DNA from: an uncultured Campylobacterales bacterium
Lineage (GTDB): Bacteria > Campylobacterota > Campylobacteria > Campylobacterales > Arcobacteraceae
Length of the DNA stretch: 46,358 bases
Assembly (NCBI GenBank): GCA_938084175.1
Contig: CALKDR010000028.1
Location: 1-46,358 of the forward strand
Direction of reading: 5' to 3'
Each line of letters opens with the position of its first letter. The first letter of the stretch is position 1. Both the position numbers and the translations under genes were made by a program. The notes beneath the pieces are model-generated. The model ran no database searches. It had not been told where the DNA came from and saw only the letters and a program-made list of their open reading frames with translations. Of the stretch, positions 24,819-32,684 are shown one piece after another.

Positions 24819-25122
24819 CATCATTTAAATAATTATCAATTACTTTAATAAATTCATCAAAACTTCTTTTTCCCTCTTTATTAAATATTACAATTTCTTC
24901 ACCAAAATCGTCTTGGATAAAATGCTCTTCTTTTAAAATTTTTGAATAAAGTTCTTGTAAATCATCATCACTTTCTTGCTTATTAAATAAAAACCAGTTT
25001 GCAGTAGCTTCTTCTATTCTAATTAGTCCAAAAGTTTTCTTTTCGTCTATATAATCTTGTATTGTTCCATTTTCAAATGACGCACCTACAACTAAATCAT
25101 TTTCATTTAATATCATTTCCAT
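24799..25122 (-). CDS. Unknown small acidic protein
   Basis: 107 residues, strongly acidic, no signal peptide or membrane segment. Recognisable stretches are IDEKKTFGLIRIEEATANWF in the first half and GEEIVIFNKEGKRSFDEFIK in the second. I do not recognise the family. The frame is intact, and the next plus-strand gene is divergent after about 135 bases, enough for both promoters. MEMILNEND offers two ATGs; the first is used here, the second would shorten it by two residues. Confidence 0.55.
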   Translation of the reverse strand: MEMILNENDLVVGASFENGTIQDYIDEKKTFGLIRIEEATANWFLFNKQESDDDLQELYSKILKEEHFIQDDFGEEIVIFNKEGKRSFDEFIKVIDNYLNDEMGNII

Positions 25123-25259
25123 TTTATACCTTTGTTTACATGTTTATTAAAGCGCATTATAATAAAACCTTTGTTACTTCTTGATTAGGTCTTTATTAAG
25201 GATTTGATACAATCACAAGAAAAATCAATAAGGCTTATATTATTAAAAAATTTAGAAAA

Positions 25260-26135
25260 GTGCATATAGAAATTACAAATATATGTAACTTAAAATGTAC
25301 CTTTTGTCCTCCTAAAACTCTTCCTAATGGAATAATGTCATTGGAAAAATTTGATGATATTAATAAGCAATTAAAACCATATACAAAAGAGCTTGCTTAT
25401 CATATGGTAGGTGATCCTTTAGTATTAAAGAATTTAAATGAATATTTAGATATTAGTTTAAAAAATGATTTAAAAGTTAATATTACAACAACAGCTAATA
25501 AAATAAGTTCTTATGATTATCCTGCTTTAATGAATAAAACAATAAAACAAATAAACTTTTCAATAAACTCATATAATGCAAACTCTCATAAAAAATCTCT
25601 AGATGAATACTTAAATCCAATATTAGACTTTGTAAAATATGCACAAACACAAGAACATGAATATTTTATAAACTTTAGAATATGGAATTTAGATGAAAGC
25701 AAAAGTGCAAAAGAGTTTAATACGCAAGTATTTAAAAGAGTAAATGAATGTTTTAATAGCAATATTGATATAGATGAAGTATATAAACAAAGACCTAAAA
25801 ATATTAGAATTGCAAGAAAAATATTTTTTAATTTTGATGAGTATTTTAACTGGCCTAGTTTAGAAAATGACTTTGTATCAGACAAAGGTTTTTGTTATGG
25901 ATTAGAATCTCATTTTGGTATTTTAACATCTGGCGATGTAGTTCCATGTTGCTTGGATCAAAATGCATGTATAAAACTTGGAAATACAAATGATTCACAA
26001 TTAAAAGATATATTAAGTTCAACAAGAGTTAAAAATATTCAAAATGGTTTTAAAAAAGGCGAAGTAGTAGAAGAACTTTGTCAAAAGTGTGAATACAGAA
26101 CTAGATTTGATAAAAATGAAGAGGATATAATTTGA
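25260..26135 (+). CDS. Radical SAM protein with C-terminal SPASM-like cysteines
   Basis: At least 291 residues. The 4Fe-4S motif CNLKCTFC (Cys9, 13, 16) follows HIEITNI, the usual first strand of the barrel. The C-terminal part has a second cysteine set (FCYGLESHFGI, VVPCCLDQNAC, LCQKCEYR) as in SPASM/twitch domains, so one or two extra clusters are likely. GTG at 25260 has only a weak ribosome site. AAGG at 25230-25233 is better placed for the codon ATT at 25239 or 25242, which would add the KKFRKV stretch typical before HIEITN. The substrate is unknown. It overlaps the next gene by four bases, and no precursor peptide gene is seen. Confidence 0.8.
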   Translation: MHIEITNICNLKCTFCPPKTLPNGIMSLEKFDDINKQLKPYTKELAYHMVGDPLVLKNLNEYLDISLKNDLKVNITTTANKISSYDYPALMNKTIKQINFSINSYNANSHKKSLDEYLNPILDFVKYAQTQEHEYFINFRIWNLDESKSAKEFNTQVFKRVNECFNSNIDIDEVYKQRPKNIRIARKIFFNFDEYFNWPSLENDFVSDKGFCYGLESHFGILTSGDVVPCCLDQNACIKLGNTNDSQLKDILSSTRVKNIQNGFKKGEVVEELCQKCEYRTRFDKNEEDII

Positions 26136-26965
26136 GTGAAGTAGAAGTTTTTTCAAAAAGTGTTAAAGATTTTTTAACTCCTAAGATGTTAAGAATTGCA
26201 TTAATACCATTAATTATAGCTATGTTACTTTTATATATATTATTCTTTACAGCAGCTGATTTTGGAATTACTGCCTTACAAGAAATTGCACAAGCTTCTC
26301 AAAATGGTGATGAAATTGTTATTGATGAAGATGCACCTTTTTATTTTTTGTGGGCTACTTATATAATTATATTTTTATTTAAATACTCATTTACTTCTTA
26401 TATTGCTGGTTTTTTATTATATACAATTGGAACAATTGTAGTATTAAACGCATCAGTTATTTTGACTATTATTATAATTGGTTTTTTAACACCGCTTATT
26501 TTAAAAAAGGTACATAAAAGGCATTATTCTCATTTAAAACTTCATGGTTATGGAACTTTGTTATCACCTTTATGGGTATTATTAAAAAGTTCAATGATGA
26601 TGATTTTATTGTTTATTCTTTTTATCCCCTTATATTTTGTGCCACTTATAAATGTAATTGCATTTTCTTTACCCTTATATTACTTTTTTCATAAGCTATT
26701 AAACTATGATGTAAGCTCTACTATATTAAGCAAAGAAGAATATAAACTAATATATAAAGAAGAAGCAAATACCGTTAGATTTAGAACATTGTTTTTATAC
26801 TTTGTTTCAATGATTCCATTTATTACATTATTTACTGCAGTGTTTTATATAATATATTTAGGCCATGGATATTTTATTAAACTTGATGAAATGAATAAAA
26901 AAGATAATTCAAGTATAAAAGAAGATGAAGATTTAAAACAAAGGAATCAAATAGCTAGACTGTGA
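26132..26965 (+). CDS. EI24/CysZ-like integral membrane protein
   Basis: 277 residues with five to six membrane segments (for example IALIPLIIAMLLLYILFF, ILTIIIIGFLTPLIL and MMMILLFILFIPLYFVPLI). The pattern, with an N-terminal KDFLTPKMLRIALIP and a central FLTPLILKKVHKRHY, matches the EI24 domain family that includes CysZ. CysZ carries sulfate, but the similarity seen here is to the broad family, so no symbol is given. The TTG start overlaps the radical SAM stop (TTGAGTG), implying co-translation. A charged tail ends the protein. Confidence 0.75.
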   Translation: MSEVEVFSKSVKDFLTPKMLRIALIPLIIAMLLLYILFFTAADFGITALQEIAQASQNGDEIVIDEDAPFYFLWATYIIIFLFKYSFTSYIAGFLLYTIGTIVVLNASVILTIIIIGFLTPLILKKVHKRHYSHLKLHGYGTLLSPLWVLLKSSMMMILLFILFIPLYFVPLINVIAFSLPLYYFFHKLLNYDVSSTILSKEEYKLIYKEEANTVRFRTLFLYFVSMIPFITLFTAVFYIIYLGHGYFIKLDEMNKKDNSSIKEDEDLKQRNQIARL

Positions 26966-26978
26966 AGTTTAGCTATTT
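26949..26978 (+). terminator. Hairpin at the end of the EI24-like gene
   Basis: AAATAGCTA (26949-26957) pairs perfectly with TAGCTATTT (26970-26978), loop 12 bases, overlapping the last codons. There is no long T-run after it, so terminator function is only plausible. Confidence 0.4.
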
Positions 26979-26987
26979 AAAACTATA

Positions 26988-27220
26988 TTAAAACGCAGCA
27001 GCACTTACGGCAGCTGATGCATCAATACACCAGCTACAGTTAATAACCTGAGCTCCTTATTCATCAATAGTTTGATGCAATTGAATAATTACTTTGGTAT
27101 GTACTGTCAATACTTTGGATGTGCACTTAAAACATTTTTAATTTTTTTGTCATATTCAAAATAAAAATCACTTGAAAACAATACAGTACTTGTAAGTAAA
27201 AATGTTAAAAAATATTTCAT
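26988..27220 (-). pseudogene. Small exported protein gene, broken
   Basis: The ATG at 27220 has a good ribosome site (AAAGGGTG) 15 bases past the response-regulator stop. It begins with a signal peptide (MKYFLTFLLTSTVLFSSDFY) and stops after 37 codons at 27107. Reading on in another frame gives VLTVHTKVIIQLHQTIDE, a TAA where CAA would code Gln, then GAQVINCSWCIDASAAVSAA and a final stop at 26988. One frameshift and one substitution would restore a protein of about 76 residues with a CSWC pair. No family is recognised; GAQVINCSW faintly recalls subtilisin-type proteases but the length argues against it. The 37-codon product could still be made. Confidence 0.55.
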
Positions 27221-27235
27221 TATTCACCCTTTCCT

Positions 27236-27916
27236 TTAATTTAATCTATATCCTGTTCCTTGAATATTTTTCAAAGATTTTAGAGGTAGTTTTTTTCTAA
27301 AGTTTTTTATAAATAATCTCATAGCATTTGGAGTCATAACTGATTCTTCATCCCAAATTAGACTTTCCATTTCTTCATAACTTATGATTCTATTTTTTGT
27401 AATTAGTTGCTTTAAAAATAAAGATTCTTTTTTTGTTAAATTAAACTCTTCTTCATCATTTGAAATAATTGATTTACTAAAATCGAATATCCACTTTTCA
27501 TCAAGATGATATATTTTGCTGTCATCATAACTTTTTATAAATGATTCAAGAGCATTTGAAAGTTTATCGTGAGTAATAGGTTTAACTATATACTTAATTA
27601 AATGCAATTCTGTTGCTTTGAGCATATATTCTAAATCTGTGTGTGCTGAGGTGATGATTATTCTTGTTTTTGAGTCTGATTCTCTAATTTTTTTTATTAA
27701 ATCAAGCCCATTTTCATTACCCATTTGAATATCAGTAACGATTAAATCAGGTTTGTTTTGAATATATTTGGAGTAAGCTTCACTTGCATTTTTAGCTGTA
27801 GTTGTTTCTTTAAAGTAATGATCAAGAATCTCTTTTATATTCTCTCTTATTCCATCTTCATCTTCTACATAAAGCACTTTGAATGCACTAAGTTTATTAA
27901 TTAATATATCTTTCAC
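27236..27916 (-). CDS. Response regulator, receiver plus winged-helix DNA-binding domain
   Basis: 226 residues. The receiver domain (residues 10-125) has the acidic pair in VLYVEDEDG, the phosphate-accepting Asp62 in VTDIQM, the Thr/Ser position in IIITSAHTD and the lysine in IKYIVKPIT. The C-terminal domain (about 140-226) resembles OmpR-type winged helices (FNLTKKESLFLKQLITKNRI and RLFIKNFRKKLP, ending GTGYRLN). It is divergent from the sensor kinase at 27980 with a 63-base gap, so they probably form a pair and the regulator may act on this gap. Downstream on the same strand lies the broken small exported gene. Confidence 0.92.
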   Translation of the reverse strand: MKDILINKLSAFKVLYVEDEDGIRENIKEILDHYFKETTTAKNASEAYSKYIQNKPDLIVTDIQMGNENGLDLIKKIRESDSKTRIIITSAHTDLEYMLKATELHLIKYIVKPITHDKLSNALESFIKSYDDSKIYHLDEKWIFDFSKSIISNDEEEFNLTKKESLFLKQLITKNRIISYEEMESLIWDEESVMTPNAMRLFIKNFRKKLPLKSLKNIQGTGYRLN

Positions 27917-27979
27917 TAATAAAAATCCTTGTCAGAATATTTATGATATTATAGCACAATTAGGTTAATAAGGAAGAGC

Positions 27980-29554
27980 TTGAAATTAATAACGCAAAAG
28001 AATTTATCCAAAATCACTATATATATTTTTATAATAATAATGTCCTCAATGATTTTTATGATTACGTATTTTTATGTAAAAAATACTTATGAAGATTTTG
28101 AATCAGAGATGAAAATTTTTAAAAAAGAGTATTATGAAATAAAGAAAAAAACATTGAAAAAAGAGGTTGATACTGTACTTGATATTCTAAACTATAATGT
28201 AATAAAATCTGATATAGATATAAAAGAACAAAAAGCTGATGCTATACGATTACTTAATAATATTAGATTTGAAAAAAATAAAAGCAACTATTTTTTTGTA
28301 TATGAAATTAAAAAAATAAAAGGTGGAGATGATTTTGCCAAACTTTTGGTAAATCCAAATAGACCTGATATTGTTGGTCAATTAATTTCTACAAATTATA
28401 CAGATACAAATGGAGTTAAATTTCGTGAGAACTTTTTAAGTGATATAAGAAAAAAAGAGGAATCATACACTCAATATACATATAAAAAACCAGGTAGCAA
28501 GGAAGTAAAACAAAAACTTTCATATTTTAAATATTATAAAAATTGGAAATGGGTTTTAGCAGTTGGTGTATATACAGATGATGTTGAAAAAGAAATTTCA
28601 CTAAAAAGAGAACATTTAGAGTCTAGTATTAAAAAGCAAGTAGGGCAGAATGTAGTTTTATTTATAATGTTTTTATCTTTAGGTATTTTAATCTCGATAT
28701 TAGTTTCTCAGAAAATTGATGAAGTGCTAAAAGAGTATGAAGAAAAAGTGAAAGCAAAAACACAAGAATTAGAAAATTTAAATACTACATTAGAAAATAA
28801 AGTAAAAGAAGAACTTGAAAAAAACAGAGAAAAAGAGCAGTTATTAGTACAAAAATCAAAATTTATTGCTTTAGGTGAAATGATATCAAACATTGCTCAC
28901 CAATGGAGACAACCTTTATCTGAGTTATCATCTATTTTAATGTTCATTAAATTTAAACACAGTATAAATGCTCTTGATGATGAAACTATGGAAAAAAAAT
29001 CTCAAGAAGCAGATACTGTTATAAATTATATGTCTCATACTATTGATGATTTTAGAAACTTTTTCATGCCTAAAAAAGAGAAAGAAGAGTTTTATTTACA
29101 TAAAGTTATCGATTCAGTTATGAGAATTGTTTCAAGCTCTCTTGAAAATCATAAGATAAACATAGATATTAATATTGATAAAAATACAAAATTAAAGACT
29201 TTTTTAAATGAATATGAACAAGTTATTCTAAATATATTAAAAAATGCAAAAGATGTTTTAATAGAAAAAAAAATAAAAAACCCACAAATAAAAATCACTG
29301 CATATGAAGAACCTTTATATGTTGTTTTATATATAGAAGATAATGCAGGTGGGATTACAGTTGAACCTAAAGGAAAAATATTTGAACCTTATTTTACTAC
29401 AAAAGATGATAGTAATGGGACAGGAATTGGTTTATATATGTCAAAAATTATTGTAGATAAAAATATGAAAGGTAAATTAAGAGTTAAAAATACAAGAAAT
29501 GGTGCAAAGTTTGGCATTCATATTCCCAAAGATTTTAGTAAAAAAGAGAGTTAA
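27980..29554 (+). CDS. Sensor histidine kinase with periplasmic Cache domain
   Basis: 524 residues. Membrane helix 1 is at about 12-32 and helix 2 at about 225-245. Between them is a single Cache domain (about 45-215) with NYFFVYE, DTNGVKFRENFLSDI and the closing WKWVLAVGVYTDDVEKEI. A coiled coil (246-290) leads to the His box MISNIAHQWRQPLSELSSIL (His307), the variant common in Campylobacterota. The ATPase has the N box (NILKNAKDVL), IEDNAGGI and GTGIGLYMSK. Family members sense small organic ligands such as carboxylates; the ligand here is unknown. The TTG start is preceded by AGGAAGAG. It is the likely partner of the divergent regulator. Confidence 0.93.
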   Translation: MKLITQKNLSKITIYIFIIIMSSMIFMITYFYVKNTYEDFESEMKIFKKEYYEIKKKTLKKEVDTVLDILNYNVIKSDIDIKEQKADAIRLLNNIRFEKNKSNYFFVYEIKKIKGGDDFAKLLVNPNRPDIVGQLISTNYTDTNGVKFRENFLSDIRKKEESYTQYTYKKPGSKEVKQKLSYFKYYKNWKWVLAVGVYTDDVEKEISLKREHLESSIKKQVGQNVVLFIMFLSLGILISILVSQKIDEVLKEYEEKVKAKTQELENLNTTLENKVKEELEKNREKEQLLVQKSKFIALGEMISNIAHQWRQPLSELSSILMFIKFKHSINALDDETMEKKSQEADTVINYMSHTIDDFRNFFMPKKEKEEFYLHKVIDSVMRIVSSSLENHKINIDINIDKNTKLKTFLNEYEQVILNILKNAKDVLIEKKIKNPQIKITAYEEPLYVVLYIEDNAGGITVEPKGKIFEPYFTTKDDSNGTGIGLYMSKIIVDKNMKGKLRVKNTRNGAKFGIHIPKDFSKKES

Positions 29555-29582
29555 TCTTTTTTACTAATTCAAAGAAAAAATC

Positions 29583-29766
29583 TTAGAAATTTTTCCATTG
29601 ATCTGTGTCTTTATTTTCACTTATTATTGTCTTGCTTTTAGTTGAAATTTTTTTATCTTCAAACTCTTTATCCTCTGTATTAATTACAATATCAGCTGCT
29701 ATATTTAATGTATTGCTTACAATATCATCATATAGTTAGTTTTTTTGCAATTGAAGCACCTTTCAT
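29583..29766 (-). pseudogene. Small hydrophilic protein gene with a 4-bp duplication frameshift
   Basis: Starting at the ATG at 29766, the frame reads MKGASIAKKLTI and stops after 12 codons. The break is at a tandem repeat ACTAACTA; removing one ACTA gives KKLYDDIVSNTLNIAADIVI and an open frame to 29583 ending TDQWKNF, a protein of about 60 residues. It follows the 38-residue membrane ORF on the same strand. No family is recognised. A recent disruption is suggested because the rest of the frame is clean. Confidence 0.55.
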
Positions 29767-29786
29767 TTTACTTAAATTATTAGAAA

Positions 29787-29903
29787 TTATTTCTTATTAT
29801 CTCTTTTATATTTCTTTTCTAGTTTAGATGTAAAAAATCCTAGCATAATCACAACAACTGCAACTATGCCAAAACCTATTAGTTCAGATTGTAAATCACT
29901 CAA
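29787..29903 (-). CDS. 38-residue single-helix membrane protein
   Basis: A TTG start at 29903 overlaps the stop of the lipoprotein-like gene (TTGA), a strong sign of coupled translation. The product has a short polar start, one membrane helix (LIGFGIVAVVVIMLGFF, about residues 8-24) and a basic tail (KLEKKYKRDNKK), a one-pass arrangement with the tail probably in the cytoplasm. No family is recognised. It is too short for ordinary gene finders. Confidence is moderate because it depends on a non-ATG start and composition alone. Confidence 0.5.
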   Translation of the reverse strand: MSDLQSELIGFGIVAVVVIMLGFFTSKLEKKYKRDNKK

Positions 29904-30091
29904 AATGGAATCACTGTATCTAATACATCACCAGTTCCTGCGATTGTATCTCCTACAACATCAGGAGTAACTACATTAACAACAGCACCTACTACTTTAA
30001 ATGGTGCCGCTACAATGCTTCCTACTACACAACCTTGAAAATATATCCCTAATAGGGATATAAATATAATTTGAAATACTTTTGTTTTCAT
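29900..30091 (-). CDS. Small putative lipoprotein
   Basis: 63 residues from the ATG at 30091, chosen because AAGG lies six bases upstream; the in-frame ATG at 30124 has no such site. A hydrophobic signal (MKTKVFQIIFISLLGIYFQG) ends at Cys21 in a lipobox-like YFQGC, followed by VVGSIVAAPFKVVGAVVNVV. The pattern of a lipidated cysteine and an APF-VVGAVV stretch resembles small lipoproteins I have seen labelled DUF6726, but this is not certain. The stop overlaps the TTG of the 38-residue ORF. It follows the PEBP-like gene on the same strand. Confidence 0.65.
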   Translation of the reverse strand: MKTKVFQIIFISLLGIYFQGCVVGSIVAAPFKVVGAVVNVVTPDVVGDTIAGTGDVLDTVIPF

Positions 30092-30130
30092 TGAATACCT
30101 TGAAAATTTTTGGAAGTATATCAAAAAATT

Positions 30131-30637
30131 TTAAAAAATACCTAATGTTAAACTAGTCGCATCTAAGATTTTATCTTTATTCATAGCCTTGATTACAACG
30201 CTATAAGTATTACCTTTCCCACCTGAACATGGTGCTAAATAAGCTCCTGGAGTTTTCTTGAATTTTTCTCCTCTATGTTTAACCTCACTTGTAAACCCTG
30301 TAGGTAAAGTAAATGTTTCACCTTGCATTGCAGGAATTGTTAAAGATGTAGAATTTGCAGGTACTTTATAAGAAACAACACCATGACCTCCATCTCTCAT
30401 TCCCCAAAATGTTTCATCACTAAATGTTAACATGATTTTATCTGTATTTGCTGGAATATTTACTAAGTTAATACTTGGAGTTGAACCAGCTTTAGTATTA
30501 AAATTGCTACATACTTCTGATTTTGGAACTGCTGATTTCTTCCAGATATCATCTGCGAATGTTGCGCTTAGATTAGCTGCGTTTAAACTCATAAGTGAAA
30601 GTGTTGTCATTGTTAAAATTGTTGTGATTTTTTTCAT
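30131..30637 (-). CDS. Periplasmic protein distantly like PEBP (YbhB/YbcL)
   Basis: 168 residues with a signal peptide (cut near residue 20, SLMSLNAANLSA). Features recalling the PEBP/YbhB fold: a first part with VPKSEVCSNFN and GSTPSINLVNIPANTDKIML (compare SPPLSWSNVPEGTKS), a HGVVSYKVPANSTSL block where family members have HWVLYNIPA, and GAYLAPCSGGKGNTYSVVIK where they have YGGPCPP..HRY. The aspartates and histidine of the classical ligand pocket are not all present, so this is a divergent member and the function is open. It has its own leader and lies beyond the TRAP terminator. Confidence 0.55.
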   Translation of the reverse strand: MKKITTILTMTTLSLMSLNAANLSATFADDIWKKSAVPKSEVCSNFNTKAGSTPSINLVNIPANTDKIMLTFSDETFWGMRDGGHGVVSYKVPANSTSLTIPAMQGETFTLPTGFTSEVKHRGEKFKKTPGAYLAPCSGGKGNTYSVVIKAMNKDKILDATSLTLGIF

Positions 30638-30722
30638 TTTATATTTCCTTTTTTTTGATAATTATATTCTATGTTATTAAGTTTAACGAAAAGTAAACAA
30701 AAAAATGATTATTTTTTTACAT

Positions 30723-30757
30723 AAAAAAAGGCAAGAATTTTAACTCTTGCCTTTTTA
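30723..30757 (-). terminator. Terminator of the dctPQM operon
   Basis: GGCAAGA (30730-30736) pairs with TCTTGCC (30745-30751) with an eight-base loop, flanked by A7 on the left and T5 on the right, so it can stop transcription in both directions. It lies 28 bases beyond the dctM stop. Confidence 0.85.
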
Positions 30758-30784
30758 TTAAAAAATTTATTTAAAGTTTTGTTA

Positions 30785-32068
30785 TCATCCACCATACATT
30801 AGATTAGGTAACCAAAGAGCAATCTCTGGAATATAAGTAACAAGTAATAATCCAACTAAAATTGTCATCGTCCAAGGGAACGCTGCAACTATAACATCTT
30901 TAATACTCATACCCGTAAGTCCAGAAGTTACAAATAAGTTCAGACCAACAGGTGGTGAAACCATCCCAAGTTCCATATTGATTGTAATTACAATACCAAA
31001 GTGAATTGGATCAATTCCAAGTGCAACTGCAACAGGAAGTAATAATGGAACCATAATCATAATAATAGCACTTGGTTCCATGAATGAACCAGCTAAGATT
31101 AGAAGTATATTTACCATAAGTAAGAACATATATTTATCAACATTTGCTGCAATTAAAGCTTCCGTAATTCCTTGAGGAATATTTTCAATTGTTAAGAAGT
31201 GTGCAAATAGCATTGCATTTGCAATAATAAACATAATCATTGCAGTAGTTTTTGCTGAATCTAAAGCTGTATCAAAAAATTCACTCATTTTAATGTCTTT
31301 ATATACAAAAACAGAAATTACAAATGCCCAAACTGCTGCAACTGCTGCTGCTTCAGTTGGAGTGAAAATACCACCGTAAATACCACCAATAACAATTACA
31401 ATTGTCATAAGTCCCCATGAAGCATCTTTCATTTTTGAAAGTCTTTCTCTAAATGGTGCTGGTTTACTTCTTTTGAAACCAAGTCTAACTGCACCAATAT
31501 AAGTAACAACCATCATCATAATACCTAGCATAATACCAGGAACAACACCTGCCATAAACAGTCTACCAATTGAAACTTCAGCTGTAACACCATATACAAT
31601 TAAAACAATTGAAGGTGGAATTAAAATACCTAAAGAACCAGCAGTTGCAATTGTACCAACGGCGTATTTTTTAGGATAACCAGCTTGCATAATTGCTCCA
31701 AACATAATAGAACCAATTGCAACTACAGTTGCAGGAGATGAACCTGATACTGCTGCAAAAATAATAGATGCAAAAATTGCAGAAATTGGTAAACCACCAG
31801 GAAGGTGTCCTACAATTGATTTTGCAAATTCAATAATTCTGTTAGCAGCACTTCCTTTTGAAAGTAAGTTTCCAGCTAAAATAAACATAGGAATTGCCAT
31901 TAATGAATAATGTTCGATTTTTTCAAACAATAAAGATGCAATCATAATTGGATCTTGATCTGTAAAAATCATAAATGATGCAAAAGTTGCAGCACCTAAA
32001 CATATCGCAATTGGAGCACCTAAAATTACTAGGAAGAAAAATATACCGAATAAAAAAGCTACACTCAC
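30785..32068 (-). CDS. dctM: TRAP transporter large permease DctM
   Basis: 427 residues with about 12 membrane segments. Typical stretches: FLVILGAPIAICLGAATFAS, LLFEKIEHYSLMAIPMFILA (an AIPxFxLAG hallmark), SGSSPATVVAIGSIM and AAVAAVWAFVIS. It uses a sodium gradient to take up an organic acid delivered by DctP. It overlaps dctQ by four bases (ATGA). The closest relatives carry C4-dicarboxylates, but the substrate is not proven by sequence. Confidence 0.95.
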   Translation of the reverse strand: MSVAFLFGIFFFLVILGAPIAICLGAATFASFMIFTDQDPIMIASLLFEKIEHYSLMAIPMFILAGNLLSKGSAANRIIEFAKSIVGHLPGGLPISAIFASIIFAAVSGSSPATVVAIGSIMFGAIMQAGYPKKYAVGTIATAGSLGILIPPSIVLIVYGVTAEVSIGRLFMAGVVPGIMLGIMMMVVTYIGAVRLGFKRSKPAPFRERLSKMKDASWGLMTIVIVIGGIYGGIFTPTEAAAVAAVWAFVISVFVYKDIKMSEFFDTALDSAKTTAMIMFIIANAMLFAHFLTIENIPQGITEALIAANVDKYMFLLMVNILLILAGSFMEPSAIIMIMVPLLLPVAVALGIDPIHFGIVITINMELGMVSPPVGLNLFVTSGLTGMSIKDVIVAAFPWTMTILVGLLLVTYIPEIALWLPNLMYGG

Positions 32069-32682
32069 AGCATTCCTCCTGTTTTCTTTTCGACATCTTT
32101 TACCATGTCATTTAAATTTTTAACATGTTCGTTGTCATTGTTTTTTGAACCAACACCCATACCTGCTAAAACTTGTTCAGCTTCACTTTCAGCTACTACT
32201 TCATGATGTGGTGTTTTTATAATATTAATTATTTTTTCACCAACTCTATATGCTGCAAAAAAGAATGCAACAGGAATAACTAAATAAACACACCACATTG
32301 GCATATCCCATAAATCTATTGATCTTTCATCTAATTCTATTAATAAAAATAGGTATTCATAACCATAATATGCAATTGCTAACAAAAAGACAATTGTTAC
32401 AGTATGTGAAATTAGAAGCATTATTTTTGCAATTTTTGATGGCATGATATCTAATATTACAGTAACTGCAATATGTGCATCTTTTTTAAAACAATAAGCA
32501 GCACCAAAAAAAGCACTCCACAAAAATAAAAAGATTGTAAGTTCGGTTGCCCATACTAATGATGCATCAAAAGCATATCTTGCAACAACATTAGTAAAAG
32601 CAACAGCAACACCGGCTGTTATACCGAATGCTGCTATTGATTGATTAATAAAACCTATAGTTTTACTGATTAAAGAAAACAT
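32065..32682 (-). CDS. dctQ: TRAP transporter small permease DctQ
   Basis: 205 residues with four membrane segments (near residues 13-30, 45-65, 85-108 and 130-150) and a TRAP small-subunit core (LVWATELTIFLFLWSAFFGA; AYCFKKDAHIAV). A 50-residue hydrophilic tail after the fourth helix is longer than usual for DctQ and ends ...VEKKTGGML. It lies two bases after dctP and overlaps dctM, so the three are co-translated. Confidence 0.93.
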   Translation of the reverse strand: MFSLISKTIGFINQSIAAFGITAGVAVAFTNVVARYAFDASLVWATELTIFLFLWSAFFGAAYCFKKDAHIAVTVILDIMPSKIAKIMLLISHTVTIVFLLAIAYYGYEYLFLLIELDERSIDLWDMPMWCVYLVIPVAFFFAAYRVGEKIINIIKTPHHEVVAESEAEQVLAGMGVGSKNNDNEHVKNLNDMVKDVEKKTGGML

Positions 32683-32684
32683 AA

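Noticed and set aside
26988-27060. Subtilisin-type protease remnant
   Set aside because: GAQVINCSW recalls that family, but the whole reconstructed product is only about 76 residues and no catalytic motif is seen.
27929-27955. TTGTCA and TATTAT as a promoter for the sensor kinase
   Set aside because: The spacing is about 12 bases, too short for a normal -35/-10 pair, and -35 boxes are weak in this phylum.
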